From: Burkholderia seminalis DSM 23518 | GTDB lineage: Bacteria > Pseudomonadota > Gammaproteobacteria > Burkholderiales > Burkholderiaceae | Assembly (NCBI RefSeq): GCF_902832885.1 | Contig: NZ_CADFDK010000001.1 | Coordinates: 124,001-188,000 of the forward strand | DNA: 64,000 bases | Reading direction: 5' to 3' | Shown: positions 37,560 to 47,299 of the stretch, one piece after another | How positions within the stretch are numbered: position 1 is the stretch's first letter | Layout of the letters: each line of letters starts with the position of its first letter | Notes under the pieces: model-generated | What the model was told of the DNA's origin: nothing | Database searches by the model: none | Seen by the model: the letters and a program-made list of their open reading frames with translations, nothing else | Translations under genes and position numbers: made by a program

Positions 37560-37657
37560 GGCGTGGTCCTTTTCAAGTGAAGTAGCCGGTGACGTGATGG
37601 CGATGCCGGCAGGCACCACGTTATCGGGCGCGCCCGTGCGGGCGCCGGGCGGGCCGA

Positions 37658-37671
37658 TGAAGAAACGTTCA
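37658..37671. promoter_or_regulatory. TGAA-N6-TTCA site before the second DUF4148 gene
   Basis: TGAAGAAACGTTCA, ending at the stop codon of the outer-membrane factor gene. It conserves both half-sites of the motif upstream of the response-regulator gene. Confidence 0.4.
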
Positions 37672-39084
37672 TGAATGCGTGCCGTGCCAGCCGCCGCCGA
37701 GCGCGCGCACGAGCCCGACGGATGCCTGCAGGCGTCGCGCGTCGGCATCGAGCGACGCGATCTGCGTATCGAGTTCGGTCGTCTGCGCCGTGACCACGTC
37801 GAGATAGCTGACCGCGCCGTCGCGATAGCGCGACATCGCGAGTGCGAGCGACTGCCGCGCCGCGACGAGCGCCGCGTCGTCCTGGTCGGATTCGTCGCCG
37901 AGGCGGTGCAGCAGCGCGAGATCGTCCTCGACTTCCCGGAATGCCTGCAGCACGACGGCGCGATAGCGCGCGCCCTGCTCGGCGAATTGCGCACGTGACT
38001 TGCGTACGCCCGCGGCGCGCAGGCCGCCGTCGAACAGCGTCGCCGCGAGACGCGGCCCGATCGACCAGATCTCGTTCGGCGCGGCGAGCCACGGCGAAAA
38101 CGTATCGCTCTGGAAGCCGGCAGCGAGGCCGAGCGACAGGTCGGGGAAATAGGCGGCGCGGGCGACGCCGATCCGCGCGTTCGCCGCCGCGACGCGACGT
38201 TCGGCGGCGGCGATGTCCGGCCGGCGTTCGAGCAGCGTCGACGCGAGGCCGGTCGGAATCGCCGGCACGCCGGGCAGCGCCGCGACGGGCGGCAGCGTGA
38301 ACGTCGACGCGGATGTGCCGACGAGCGCGGCGATCGCGTGTTCGTCGAGTGCGCGGCGGGCGGCGATGTCGGAGGCGCGTGCCCGGGCGAGCGCGAGTTG
38401 TGTCCGTGCGCGCGACACGTCGAGCCCCGACGCGAGGCCGCCGCGATGACGGCTGACCGTGAGTTGCCACGCGCGGCGATACGTGTCGATCGTTTGCGTG
38501 AGCGTGGCCGCTTCGCGGTCGAGGCCCGCGAGGTCGAAGTAGGTGGCGGCCACGCTGGCCTGCAGGCTGAGCCGGACCGACGCGAGATCGTCGTCGGCCG
38601 CCTGCGCGTCGTCGCGGCCGGCCGCGACCGTGTTGCGGACCTTGCCCCACAGATCGACGTCGTAGCCGATGCCGGCTTCGAGCGTGTTCGACTCGTAGAC
38701 GTCGGGCTGGCCGCTGCCGCGCAGCGGCCGGCGCGCCGACTGCCGGTCGCGGTCGGGTTCGGCTTCGATACCCACGCTCGGCAGCAACGCCGCATGCGCT
38801 TCGTCGAACAGCGCGGTCGCCTCGTCGTGCCGCGCGACGGCGGCCGCGAGGTCGGGATTCGCGCGTGCGACGAGCGGTTCGAGCCGGTCGAGCGTCGCGT
38901 CGCCGTACACGCGCCACCAGCCGTCGCGCGGCAGGCGGTCGGCCGGCGCGGCATCGACCCACGGGCCCGTTTCGCGAAACGCGGCCGGCACCGGAACGGC
39001 CGGCACGCGGTAGGCCGGTGCGAGCGAACAGCCGGCGAGCAGCGCGATGCTGCCCAGCCATGCGGCAAGCAGTCGGTCAGCCAT
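37669..39084 (-). CDS. RND efflux outer-membrane lipoprotein (NodT/OprM family)
   Basis: The TolC-like channel of the pump. The 471-residue product starts MADRLLAAWLGSIALLAGC, a lipobox with Cys at residue 19. Two repeated OEP halves follow (LEPLVARANPDLAAAVARHDEATALF and RPDIAAAERRVAAANARIGVARAAYFPDLSL), typical of NodT-type efflux porins. It overlaps the adaptor gene by 8 bp, so the three genes are coupled. Confidence 0.92.
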   Translation of the reverse strand: MADRLLAAWLGSIALLAGCSLAPAYRVPAVPVPAAFRETGPWVDAAPADRLPRDGWWRVYGDATLDRLEPLVARANPDLAAAVARHDEATALFDEAHAALLPSVGIEAEPDRDRQSARRPLRGSGQPDVYESNTLEAGIGYDVDLWGKVRNTVAAGRDDAQAADDDLASVRLSLQASVAATYFDLAGLDREAATLTQTIDTYRRAWQLTVSRHRGGLASGLDVSRARTQLALARARASDIAARRALDEHAIAALVGTSASTFTLPPVAALPGVPAIPTGLASTLLERRPDIAAAERRVAAANARIGVARAAYFPDLSLGLAAGFQSDTFSPWLAAPNEIWSIGPRLAATLFDGGLRAAGVRKSRAQFAEQGARYRAVVLQAFREVEDDLALLHRLGDESDQDDAALVAARQSLALAMSRYRDGAVSYLDVVTAQTTELDTQIASLDADARRLQASVGLVRALGGGWHGTHS

Positions 39085-40252
39085 GTGCGTGCTCCGTCGT
39101 CGCGGTGCCGGCGATGCGTACGGGGTCGCCGTCCGCGAGCGAATCGGGCGGATTGTCGATCACGCGATCGCCGGCCGCGAGTCCCGAGGCGATCTCGACG
39201 CGCGTGCCGAGATCGGTCGCGATCGACACGTTGCGCAACCTCGCATGCCCGTTCGCGTCGAGCACCGCGATCTGCAACCCGTCGTGGCGGAAGATCAGCG
39301 TACTGGCCGGAATCGTCAGCGCATGCGCGGCGCCGGGCATCGCAAGCCGCACCTGCGCGTATTCGCCGGGAAAGAGCGTGCCCGCCGGATTGGCGATCGA
39401 AAACTGCGCGAGCAGCGTGCCGGACGCCGGGTCGATCGACTGCGCGGAATCCGCGAGCGTGGCGTCGAACGTCTGGCCCGGGCGCTCGGGTACGGTCAGC
39501 ACGGCCTGCATGCCCGCGCGGATCGCGGCCGCGTCGTCCTGCGGCACGTGGACGTACAGCCGCAGTCGCCGCGCATCCGACACGGTGAAGAGCTCGGCGC
39601 CGTTGCCGCTGCCCGCGTCGATCAGCGCGCCGACGTCGGTCTTGCGGGCCGTCACGACGCCGTCGAACGGCGCGGTGAGCCGCTTGAACGATTCGAGCGC
39701 TTCGAGCCGCCGTACGTCGGCGGTGCGCGCGGCGACGGCCGCGCGTTTCGCATCGAGGTCGCTGCGTTTCTCGTCGGCCTCCTGCTGCGACACCGAATCC
39801 TGCGCAAGCATCTCGGCCCAGCGGGCGGCCGTGATCGCGGCGAGCCGCTCGTTCGCGCTCGCGCTTTGCAGGTCCGCGCGGGCCTGCTGCAACTGCTGGT
39901 CGAGATCGGGCGTGTCGATCGACGCAAGCAGCTGGCCCGCCTTCACGTGCGCGCCGATGTCCGCGTACCACGCATGCAGGTAGCCCGGCACGCGTGCGTA
40001 GATCGGGGCGTCGACATAGGCGTCGAGCCGGCCCGGCAGCACGAGTGCGTCGGCCGCGGCCGGCTGCGGCGCGACCGTGGCGACGGTCGGGATCGCTTGC
40101 TGCGCGGTCCACGCGGCGACCGCATGGGCATCGTGCACGCGGGCGAGGACGCCGGCGGCCGCGACCGCGAGCGCGGCGACGGCGCCTGCGATCGCGAGCG
40201 GCTTCAGGTAGCGCGGCGTGCCGGGGGGACGGACTTCGAATTCAGTGGACAT
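39077..40252 (-). CDS. RND efflux periplasmic adaptor (membrane fusion protein)
   Basis: A 391-residue HlyD/AcrA-type adaptor. An N-terminal membrane anchor (YLKPLAIAGAVAALAVAAAGVLA) precedes the biotinyl-lipoyl motif LPGRLDAYVDAPIYARVPGYLHAWYADIGAHVKAGQLLASID, an alpha-hairpin (LDQQLQQARADLQSASANERLAA) and beta-barrel segments (FDGVVTARKTDVGALID). No lipobox, so it is anchored by a TM helix. It overlaps both flanking genes (11 bp with the permease and 8 bp with the channel gene). Confidence 0.92.
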   Translation of the reverse strand: MSTEFEVRPPGTPRYLKPLAIAGAVAALAVAAAGVLARVHDAHAVAAWTAQQAIPTVATVAPQPAAADALVLPGRLDAYVDAPIYARVPGYLHAWYADIGAHVKAGQLLASIDTPDLDQQLQQARADLQSASANERLAAITAARWAEMLAQDSVSQQEADEKRSDLDAKRAAVAARTADVRRLEALESFKRLTAPFDGVVTARKTDVGALIDAGSGNGAELFTVSDARRLRLYVHVPQDDAAAIRAGMQAVLTVPERPGQTFDATLADSAQSIDPASGTLLAQFSIANPAGTLFPGEYAQVRLAMPGAAHALTIPASTLIFRHDGLQIAVLDANGHARLRNVSIATDLGTRVEIASGLAAGDRVIDNPPDSLADGDPVRIAGTATTEHAHG

Positions 40253-43200
40253 GCTGTTCTCCCGGAGTGACGGAAAGGGATTCGGGGCGCGGCGCGCGAT
40301 CGCGCCGGTGGACGAGGCTGAACACGACCGGCACGAACACCAGCGTCGCGACGGTCGCGCACAGCAGGCCGCCGATGACCGCGCGGCCGAGCGGGGCGTT
40401 CTGTTCGCCGCCGTCGCCGAGACCGAGCGCCATCGGCGCCATGCCGATGATCATCGCGAGCGCGGTCATCATCACGGGCCGAAAGCGCGTGAAGCCGGCC
40501 TCGAGCGCGGCGACGGCCGCGTCGGCGGTGTGCGCGAGCCGTTCGCGCGCGAAGGTGACGACGAGGATGCTGTTCGCGGTCGCGACCCCCATGCACAGGA
40601 TCGCGCCCGTCAGCGCCGGCACCGACAGCGGCGTGCGCGTGACGAACAGCATCCAGACGATGCCGGCGAGCGCCGCGGGCAGCCCGCTCACGATCACGAA
40701 CGCGTCGCGCCACGAATGGAAGTTCACGACGATCAGCAGGTAGATCAGCAGCACCGCGCCGGCGAGGCCGGCGAGCAGTCCGCCGAATGCGCCGTTCATC
40801 GTCTGCACCTGGCCGCGCACGGTCACGCGCGAGCCCTTCGGCAGGCCGGCGGCATTCGCGCGCAGCACGCGTTCGATGTCGGCGCTGACCGCGCCGAGAT
40901 CGCGATCCTGCGTCGTCGCGAAGATGTCGTACAGCGGCGCGATGTCGTAGTGCGAGACGACCGCGTCGGTCTGACCGCGCACGATCGTCGCGAGGCCGCC
41001 GAGCAGTTGCGGGGCGCCCGTGCGGCCCGTGACGGGCAACGCGCGCAGGTCCGACAGCGACGTCATCCGGTACTGCGGCGTCTGCGCGACGATCGGATAG
41101 GACACGCCGTTGTGCGGATCGAGCCAGTAGGTCGGCGACACCTGGCTCGTGCCGGACAGGCTGGCGACCACCGCATTGGTGACGTCCTGCTCGGTGACGC
41201 CGAGCTGCGCGGCGCGCGCGCGGTCGACCGACACCGTGAACTGCGGATAGGTCGACGCCTGCTGCACGCGCGCATCGGCGACGCCCGGCACCGTGCGGAT
41301 GCGGCGCAGCAGCTCGGTCGCGTACGCGCGGTTGGCTGCCCGGTCGGGGCCGGTCACCTGCACGTCGATCGGCGCGGGGGCGCCGAAGTTGAGGATCTGG
41401 CTCACGATGTCGGCGGGCAGGAACGAGAACGTCACGCCCGGAAACGCGCGCGGCAGCGCGGTGCGCAGTTGCTTCACGTAGCCGGCCGTCGGCGCGTGGT
41501 CGCCGGTGAGCGACACGAGGATGTCGCCGTCCTGCGGGCCGATCGTGCCGCTGTTGCTGTACGTGAGGTTGATCCCGCTGTTCGGCAGGCCCATGTTGTC
41601 GACGATGCTCGCGAGCGCGCGCGGCGGCACGACGCCGCGCACCGTGCGTTCGACGCGGTCGAACAGCGCGGCGGTTTCCTCGATGCGCGTGCCGATCGGT
41701 GCGCGCACGTGGATCGCGATCTCGCCCGAGTCGACCGACGGGAAGAAATTGCGGCCGAGCCCCGGCACCAGCACGAACGACACGGCGACCGCGGCGAGGA
41801 ACAGTGCGACGAAGCGGCCGCGGTGGGCGAGGGCCAGCCCGAGCACGACGCGGTAGCCGGCGCGCAGCGCGGCGAAGCGGCGTTCGAAGCCCTGCTGGAA
41901 CGCGACGAGCGGATTGCGTGCGCGCGGCGGCGCGAACGGCGCGCCGTGCGGCGCGAGCACGGCGGCCGGATGGGCGGCATGCGGCTTCAGCAGGTAACGG
42001 GCCATCATCGGCACGAACGTGCGGGACAGCACGAACGACGCGATCATCGCGAAGATCACGGCCTCGGCCATCGGCACGAACAGGAAGCGCGCGACGCCGT
42101 CGAGCAGCAGCATCGGCACGAACACGATGCAGATGCACAGCAGCGACACGAAGGCCGGCGCGACGATCTGCGACGCGCCGTCGAGGATCGCGCTGCGCAC
42201 GTCCTTGCCCTGTTCCAGGTGCCAGTTGACGTTCTCGATCGTGACGGTCGCGTCGTCGACCAGAATACCGACGGCGAGCGCGAGCCCGCCGAGCGTCATC
42301 ACGTTGAGCGTCTCGCCCGCGGCCGCCAGCGCGGCGATCGCCGCCAGCACCGCGAGCGGGATGGATGCGGCGATGATCAGCGTCGAGCGCCAGCTGCCGA
42401 GAAACAGCAGGATCATCGCGGAAGTGAGCGCCGCGGCGATCAGGCCTTCGCGCGCGACGCCGCTCACGGCGCCCTTGACGAACACCGACTGGTCGCCCAT
42501 CACGACGAGCCGCAGCGACGGCGGCAGCGTCGCCTCGATGCGCGGCAACTGCGCCTTGACGCCCGCGATGATGTCGAGCGTCGACGCCGAGCCGCTTTTC
42601 AGCACGCTCATCAGCACCGCGCGGCGGCCGTCGACGCGCACGATGTTGCCCTGCGGCGGAAAGCCGTCGCGGACATGCGCGACGTCGCGCATGAAGATCA
42701 CCGCGCCGTTAACCGTCCGGATCGGCAGCGCGTTGAGCTGGTCGATGGTCAGCGGACTGTCGTTGAGGCGGATGTTGTATTCGAAGCCGCCGATCTTCTG
42801 CGTGCCGGCCGGGATGATCTGGTTCTGCTGCGCGAGCGCGGTCGCGACATCCTGCGCGGACAGCCCCTTGGCCTGCAGCGCCTGCGGGTCGAGGTCGATC
42901 TGCACCTGGCGCACCTTGCCGCCGTACGGCGACGGAATCGCGACACCCGCGACGGACAGCAACTGCGGCCGGATCACGTTGGTCGCGTAGTCGCCGAGCT
43001 GCTGTTCGTTCAGCGTGTCGCTCGTCAGCGCGAGCTGCAGCACCGGTACCGTCGACGCGTTGTAGTTGAGGATCTGCGGCGGCGTGGTGCCGGGCGGCAT
43101 CTGCTTGAGCACGGTTTGCGAGATCGACGTGACCTGCGCGGTCGCGGTGCGGATGTCGACGCTCGGCTGGAAGAAGATCTTGACGATCCCGAAGCTGCGG

Positions 43201-43460
43201 AACGATTGCGACTCGATGTGCGCGACGTCGTTGACCGTCGTGCCGAGCGTGCGCTCGTAATACGTGACGATGCGCCCGGACATGTCGGCCGGCTGCAGGC
43301 CCGCGTAGTTCCATACGACGCTGATGACCGGGATCCGGATGTCGGGAAATATGTCGGTCGGCGTGCGCAGCGCGGCGAGCGGCCCCGCGATCAGGATCAG
43401 CAGCGCGAGGACGATGAACGTGTAGGGGCGCGCGAGCGCGAGTCGGACGAGTTTCAGCAT
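40242..43460 (-). CDS. RND efflux inner-membrane permease
   Basis: A 1072-residue proton-driven transporter with 12 TM helices. The start MLKLVRLALARPYTFIVLAL at 43460 was chosen over one 42 bases upstream. TPTDIFPDIRIPVISVVW leads into the porter domain. The TM4 proton-relay motif LAVGILVDDATVTIENV has both Asp. The second half repeats the plan (RNPLVAFQQGFERRFAALR and onward, GAILCMGVATANSILVVTFA at TM10). Substrates cannot be predicted. It is the first gene of the operon, with a near-match of the TGAA-N6-TTCA motif upstream. Confidence 0.94.
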   Translation of the reverse strand: MLKLVRLALARPYTFIVLALLILIAGPLAALRTPTDIFPDIRIPVISVVWNYAGLQPADMSGRIVTYYERTLGTTVNDVAHIESQSFRSFGIVKIFFQPSVDIRTATAQVTSISQTVLKQMPPGTTPPQILNYNASTVPVLQLALTSDTLNEQQLGDYATNVIRPQLLSVAGVAIPSPYGGKVRQVQIDLDPQALQAKGLSAQDVATALAQQNQIIPAGTQKIGGFEYNIRLNDSPLTIDQLNALPIRTVNGAVIFMRDVAHVRDGFPPQGNIVRVDGRRAVLMSVLKSGSASTLDIIAGVKAQLPRIEATLPPSLRLVVMGDQSVFVKGAVSGVAREGLIAAALTSAMILLFLGSWRSTLIIAASIPLAVLAAIAALAAAGETLNVMTLGGLALAVGILVDDATVTIENVNWHLEQGKDVRSAILDGASQIVAPAFVSLLCICIVFVPMLLLDGVARFLFVPMAEAVIFAMIASFVLSRTFVPMMARYLLKPHAAHPAAVLAPHGAPFAPPRARNPLVAFQQGFERRFAALRAGYRVVLGLALAHRGRFVALFLAAVAVSFVLVPGLGRNFFPSVDSGEIAIHVRAPIGTRIEETAALFDRVERTVRGVVPPRALASIVDNMGLPNSGINLTYSNSGTIGPQDGDILVSLTGDHAPTAGYVKQLRTALPRAFPGVTFSFLPADIVSQILNFGAPAPIDVQVTGPDRAANRAYATELLRRIRTVPGVADARVQQASTYPQFTVSVDRARAAQLGVTEQDVTNAVVASLSGTSQVSPTYWLDPHNGVSYPIVAQTPQYRMTSLSDLRALPVTGRTGAPQLLGGLATIVRGQTDAVVSHYDIAPLYDIFATTQDRDLGAVSADIERVLRANAAGLPKGSRVTVRGQVQTMNGAFGGLLAGLAGAVLLIYLLIVVNFHSWRDAFVIVSGLPAALAGIVWMLFVTRTPLSVPALTGAILCMGVATANSILVVTFARERLAHTADAAVAALEAGFTRFRPVMMTALAMIIGMAPMALGLGDGGEQNAPLGRAVIGGLLCATVATLVFVPVVFSLVHRRDRAPRPESLSVTPGEQHVH

Positions 43461-43580
43461 CGGCGAGGTCTCCGCCGGCGCGGGGCGCCGGCCTGTCAGC
43501 AAAGTGCCGAAGCGTGGCGGGCGCCCGATCCGGCTCGCGCAGTGTGCGAGGCGGCGCTTAACGCCGGGCGCGAGGCAGGA

Positions 43581-43594
43581 TGAAAGATGTTTTA
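43581..43594. promoter_or_regulatory. Near-match of TGAA-N6-TTCA motif before the RND permease
   Basis: TGAAAGATGTTTTA, one mismatch in the half-sites (TTTA for TTCA), 121 bp upstream of the permease ATG. Confidence 0.35.
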
Positions 43595-43756
43595 GGAAAG
43601 GGCACGGCGGGGGCGGGCGGGCGCCGATTGTTACAAGACGTTAGCGCGGGCTTTCCGTTGCGATGTGACGCATCAGTTCTTACAAACTTGAAATATGCGG
43701 AGGCGGGGCTTGCCGTTATAGTCCAGTCACACATGACACAACCAGAAGAGGAATCC

Positions 43757-44122
43757 ATGAAGACCTTGCGTGTTGCCTCGCTCTTGACCGGTATGACGGC
43801 CTTGCTCGTGTCGGGCGCAGCAATGGCGGGAGTCAATGTCGGGATCAACGTCGGCGTGCCGGCGCCGGTCTACGTCGCGCCCGCGCCCGTGTATGCGCCG
43901 CCGCCCCCGCCGCCGGTCGTCTACCAGCCTGCGCCGGTGTATGCGCCGGCGCCCGTGTACGCGCCGGGACCGGCGATCGTGATCGGCTGGCACGGCGACC
44001 GCTACTGGGACGGCCGCCGCTACTGGGGCCGCGACGACTGGTATCGCCACCATGGCGGGCGTCCCGGCTGGGACCGCGGTCACGGTCACTGGGACAACGG
44101 TCGCCACAACGGCTGGCGCTGA
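43757..44122 (+). CDS. Exported Pro/Tyr-rich small protein
   Basis: A 121-residue protein starting MKTLRVASLLTGMTALLVSGAAMAG at 43757 after AGAGGAATCC; an upstream start at 43580 is rejected because its added residues are non-conserved and carry no ribosome site. The mature part contains an APVYAP repeat series followed by a Trp/Arg/Gly/His-rich end (DRYWDGRRYWGRDDWYRHH). Such YXXP-type proteins are common small Burkholderia envelope or matrix proteins. Function unknown. Confidence 0.75.
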   Translation: MKTLRVASLLTGMTALLVSGAAMAGVNVGINVGVPAPVYVAPAPVYAPPPPPPVVYQPAPVYAPAPVYAPGPAIVIGWHGDRYWDGRRYWGRDDWYRHHGGRPGWDRGHGHWDNGRHNGWR

Positions 44123-44179
44123 TATGGCGCGGTGCGCGCGCGTGACGCGTGCGCGCCGTCTGCCCGTCAACAAGACCGG

Positions 44180-44206
44180 AAACCGCCCGCGTGGCGGTTT
44201 TCTTTT
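44180..44206 (+). terminator. Terminator of the Pro-rich protein gene
   Basis: AAACCGCC-CGCGT-GGCGGTTT followed by TCTTTT; an 8-bp stem 58 bp after the stop. Confidence 0.8.
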
Positions 44207-44272
44207 GGCCCGGCCGATTGAATGGGTAGAATCGTCCCACGTTACTACCCTCATTCGACCGACAGGGCCTCT

Positions 44273-46156
44273 ATGACGAAGGGTTCGCCCCGGGCCGCCG
44301 CCGTGCGGGCCGGTTTCGGCGCGCTGCGTGCCGTACGGGCTGCCGGCCGCGCGGCCGCGGCGTTTGCGCTATGCGCCGCGCTGGCCACGCCGGCCGCGCA
44401 CGCGGCCTATGCGATCGCGCAGTACGGCGAGCCGAAGTATCCGCCGGGTTTCAAGCATTTCGACTACGTCAACCCCGATGCGCCGAAGGGCGGCACGCTC
44501 GTGCTCGCGAACCCGAACCGGCTGACGTCGTTCGACAAGTTCAATCCGTTCACGATGCGCGGCAATCCGGCGCCGGGCATCGACATGCTGTTCGAGAGCC
44601 TTGCGACCGGCAGCTCGGACGAACCGGCATCCGCCTACGGGCTGCTGGCCGACGACATCGACGTCGCGCCCGATCGTCGTTCGGTCACGTTCCACCTGAA
44701 TCCGCGCGCGCGTTTCTCGAACGGCGATCGCGTCACGGCCGACGACGTCAAGTTTTCGTTCGATACGCTGAAGAGCAAGCAGGCCGCGCCGCAGTTCGGC
44801 GCGTATTTCGCGGAAATCGCGAAGGCCGTGGTGGTCGATCCGGCCACCGTGCGCTTCGAGTTCCGCAGCGCGAACCGCGAGCTGCCGCTGATCGCCGGCG
44901 GCGTGCCGGTGTTCTCGCGCAAGTGGGGCGTGCGCGCGGACGGCTCGCGCATCCCGTTCGACCAGCTCGCGTTCGAGCAGCCGATCGGCAGCGGCCCGTA
45001 TCTGATCGAGCGCTACGACAACGGCCGCACGATCACCTATCGGCGCAACCCCGCGTACTGGGGCGCCGACCTGCCGGTGCGGATCGGCACCAACAACTTC
45101 GAGCGGATCGTCTACAAGCTGTACGGCGACGGCGTCGCGCGGCTCGAGGCGTTCAAGGCCGGCGAATACGACGTGCTCGTCGAGTACATCGCGCGCAACT
45201 GGACGCGGCGCGACGTCGGCAAGCGTTTCGACAGCGGCGAGCTCGTCAAGCGCGAATTCCGCCAGCACAACGGCGCCGGCATGCAGGGTTTCTTCATGAA
45301 CCTGCGCCGTCCGCTGTTTCGCGACGCGCGCGTGCGCCAGGCGCTCGACCTCGCGTTCGACTTCGAATGGCTGAACCGCCAGCTGTTCTACAGCGCGTAC
45401 ACGCGCCTCGACAGCTATTTCGCCGACACCGACCTGCAGGCGACCGGCATGCCGGGCGAGGGCGAGCTGAAGCTGCTCGAGCCGCTGCGCGCGCAGCTCG
45501 ATCCGGCCGTGTTCGGCCCGATGGTCACGCAGCCGGACACGAATCCGCCGGGTTCGCTGCGCGCGAACCTGCTGAAGGCGCGCGCATTGCTCGCGCAGGC
45601 CGGCTGGACCTATCGCGACGGCGCGCTGCGCAACGCGAAGGGCGAGCCGTTCGCGTTCGAGATCCTCGACGATGCGGGGGGCGCGATGGAAGGCGTCGTG
45701 ACCGCGTACCAGCGCAACCTCGCGAAGCTCGGCATCGCCGTACGTTTTCGCACGGCCGATTTCGCGCTGCTGCAGAAGCGTCTCGACGCGTTCGACTACG
45801 ACATGACGACGATCCGCCTGCCGGGCGTGCAGGTGCCGGGCGCCGAGCAATATTCGCGTTACGCGAGCAAGTTCGCCGACGAGCCGGGCTCCGACAACCT
45901 CATCGGGCTGAAGTCGCCGGCCGTCGACGCATTGCTGCACGCGCTCGGTACCGCGCAGACGCGCGAGGATCTGCTCGACGCGACGCACGCGCTCGACCGC
46001 GTGCTGATGCACGGCTACTACGCGGTACCGCAGTGGTACAGCACGACGCACCGGATCGCCTACAAGCGCTCGCTCGCCTATCCGCAGACGCTGCCGCTGT
46101 ACTATTCGGCCGAAGGCTGGGTCGTGTCGACATGGTGGGCGAAGCCCGATCACTGA
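44273..46156 (+). CDS. yejA: ABC transporter substrate-binding protein (YejA-type peptide/opine)
   Basis: The binding protein of the importer. The 627-residue product has a long signal peptide (LCAALATPAAHAA) and a SBP_bac_5-type body: GEPKYPPGFKHFDYVNPDAPKGG is the YejA-type start, with RLTSFDKFNPFTMRGNPAPGIDMLFESLATGS, RVTADDVKFSFDTLK, FFMNLRRPLFRDARVRQALDLAFDFEW and LMHGYYAVPQWYSTTHRIAY. YejA relatives bind peptides including microcin C. The start at 44273 was chosen over one 51 bases upstream. yejB follows 51 bp downstream. Confidence 0.88.
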   Translation: MTKGSPRAAAVRAGFGALRAVRAAGRAAAAFALCAALATPAAHAAYAIAQYGEPKYPPGFKHFDYVNPDAPKGGTLVLANPNRLTSFDKFNPFTMRGNPAPGIDMLFESLATGSSDEPASAYGLLADDIDVAPDRRSVTFHLNPRARFSNGDRVTADDVKFSFDTLKSKQAAPQFGAYFAEIAKAVVVDPATVRFEFRSANRELPLIAGGVPVFSRKWGVRADGSRIPFDQLAFEQPIGSGPYLIERYDNGRTITYRRNPAYWGADLPVRIGTNNFERIVYKLYGDGVARLEAFKAGEYDVLVEYIARNWTRRDVGKRFDSGELVKREFRQHNGAGMQGFFMNLRRPLFRDARVRQALDLAFDFEWLNRQLFYSAYTRLDSYFADTDLQATGMPGEGELKLLEPLRAQLDPAVFGPMVTQPDTNPPGSLRANLLKARALLAQAGWTYRDGALRNAKGEPFAFEILDDAGGAMEGVVTAYQRNLAKLGIAVRFRTADFALLQKRLDAFDYDMTTIRLPGVQVPGAEQYSRYASKFADEPGSDNLIGLKSPAVDALLHALGTAQTREDLLDATHALDRVLMHGYYAVPQWYSTTHRIAYKRSLAYPQTLPLYYSAEGWVVSTWWAKPDH

Positions 46157-46207
46157 CCCGCACCCGCCTTTCGTCCAATCGCCCAACCGATCACGAGTCG
46201 ACGCCCT

Positions 46208-47251
46208 ATGTGGAGCTACATCCTCAAACGCCTGCTGCTGATGATCCCGACGCTCGTCGGCGTGCTGACGCTGACGTTCGCGGTGATCCAGTTCGTGCCG
46301 GGCGGCCCCGTCGAGCAGGCCGTGCAGGAATTGCGCAAGGGCGCGACGGAGCAGGGCGCGGTGCCGTTCGGCATGCGCGCGCACACCGGCGTCGACGCGC
46401 AGCAGCTCGCGCAGCTCAAGGCGCTGTACGGGTTCGACAAGCCGCCGCTCGAACGCTACTGGCTGATGCTCAAGCGCTTCGCGCGCTTCGATCTCGGCGA
46501 CAGTTACTTTCGCCACCAGAGCGTGTGGTCGCTGGTCGTGCAGAAGCTGCCCGTGTCGATCAGCATCGGGCTGTGGACCTTCTTCCTCACGTACCTGATC
46601 TCGGTGCCGCTCGGCATCGCGAAGGCCGTGCGCAACGGTTCGCCGTTCGACGTCGCGACCAGCCTCGTCGTGCTCGTCGGTTATGCGATCCCGGGTTTCG
46701 TGCTCGGCGTGCTGCTGCTCGTGCTGTTCGGCGGCGGCTCGTTCTGGCAGCTCTTTCCGCTGCGCGGCCTCACGTCGGACAATTTCGCGCAGCTGTCGCT
46801 CGTCGGCAAGGTGCTCGACTACCTGTGGCACATCGCGCTGCCGATCACGGCGTCGGTCGTCGGCAGCTTCGCGGTCGTCACGATGCTCACGAAGAACGCG
46901 TTCCTCGACCAGATCCGCCGGCAATACGTGCTGACCGCGCGCGCGAAGGGGCTCTCCGAGCGCAGCGTGCTGTGGAAGCACGTGTTCCGCAACGCGATGC
47001 TGCCGCTGATCGTCGGCTTCCCGGCTGCGTTCATCGGCGCGTTCTTCACCGGCAGCCTGCTGATCGAGACGCTGTTCTCGCTCGACGGCCTCGGGCTGCT
47101 GTCGTACGAGTCGGTCGTGCGGCGCGACTATCCGGTCGTGCTCGGCACGCTGTACCTGTTCACGCTGATCGGGCTCGCGACCAAGCTGCTCTCCGATCTC
47201 TGCTATGTGTGGGTCGATCCGCGCATTCAATTCGACAACCTGGAACGCTGA
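46208..47251 (+). CDS. yejB: ABC transporter permease (YejB type)
   Basis: A 347-residue inner-membrane permease. It begins MWSYILKRLLLMIPTLVGVLTLTFAVIQFVPGGP, typical of DppB-type permeases. The YejB-type insertion (LKALYGFDKPPLERYWLMLKRFARFDLG) and the EAA-like loop ARAKGLSERSVLWKHVFRNAMLPLI are present. Pairs with the YejE-type permease. Confidence 0.92.
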   Translation: MWSYILKRLLLMIPTLVGVLTLTFAVIQFVPGGPVEQAVQELRKGATEQGAVPFGMRAHTGVDAQQLAQLKALYGFDKPPLERYWLMLKRFARFDLGDSYFRHQSVWSLVVQKLPVSISIGLWTFFLTYLISVPLGIAKAVRNGSPFDVATSLVVLVGYAIPGFVLGVLLLVLFGGGSFWQLFPLRGLTSDNFAQLSLVGKVLDYLWHIALPITASVVGSFAVVTMLTKNAFLDQIRRQYVLTARAKGLSERSVLWKHVFRNAMLPLIVGFPAAFIGAFFTGSLLIETLFSLDGLGLLSYESVVRRDYPVVLGTLYLFTLIGLATKLLSDLCYVWVDPRIQFDNLER

Positions 47252-47299
47252 CATGAAACGATCCATTCGCATGCCCGGCGTGATCGGGCGAGGGGCGCG

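Noticed and set aside
40218-43583. Long plus-strand reading frame of about 1120 residues opposite the RND permease
   Set aside because: Arg/His/Asp-rich composition typical of the antisense strand of GC-rich genes; the minus-strand permease explains the region fully.
44369-47272. Minus-strand frame of 967 residues opposite the yej genes
   Set aside because: Same shadow effect; the importer genes on the plus strand are clear.
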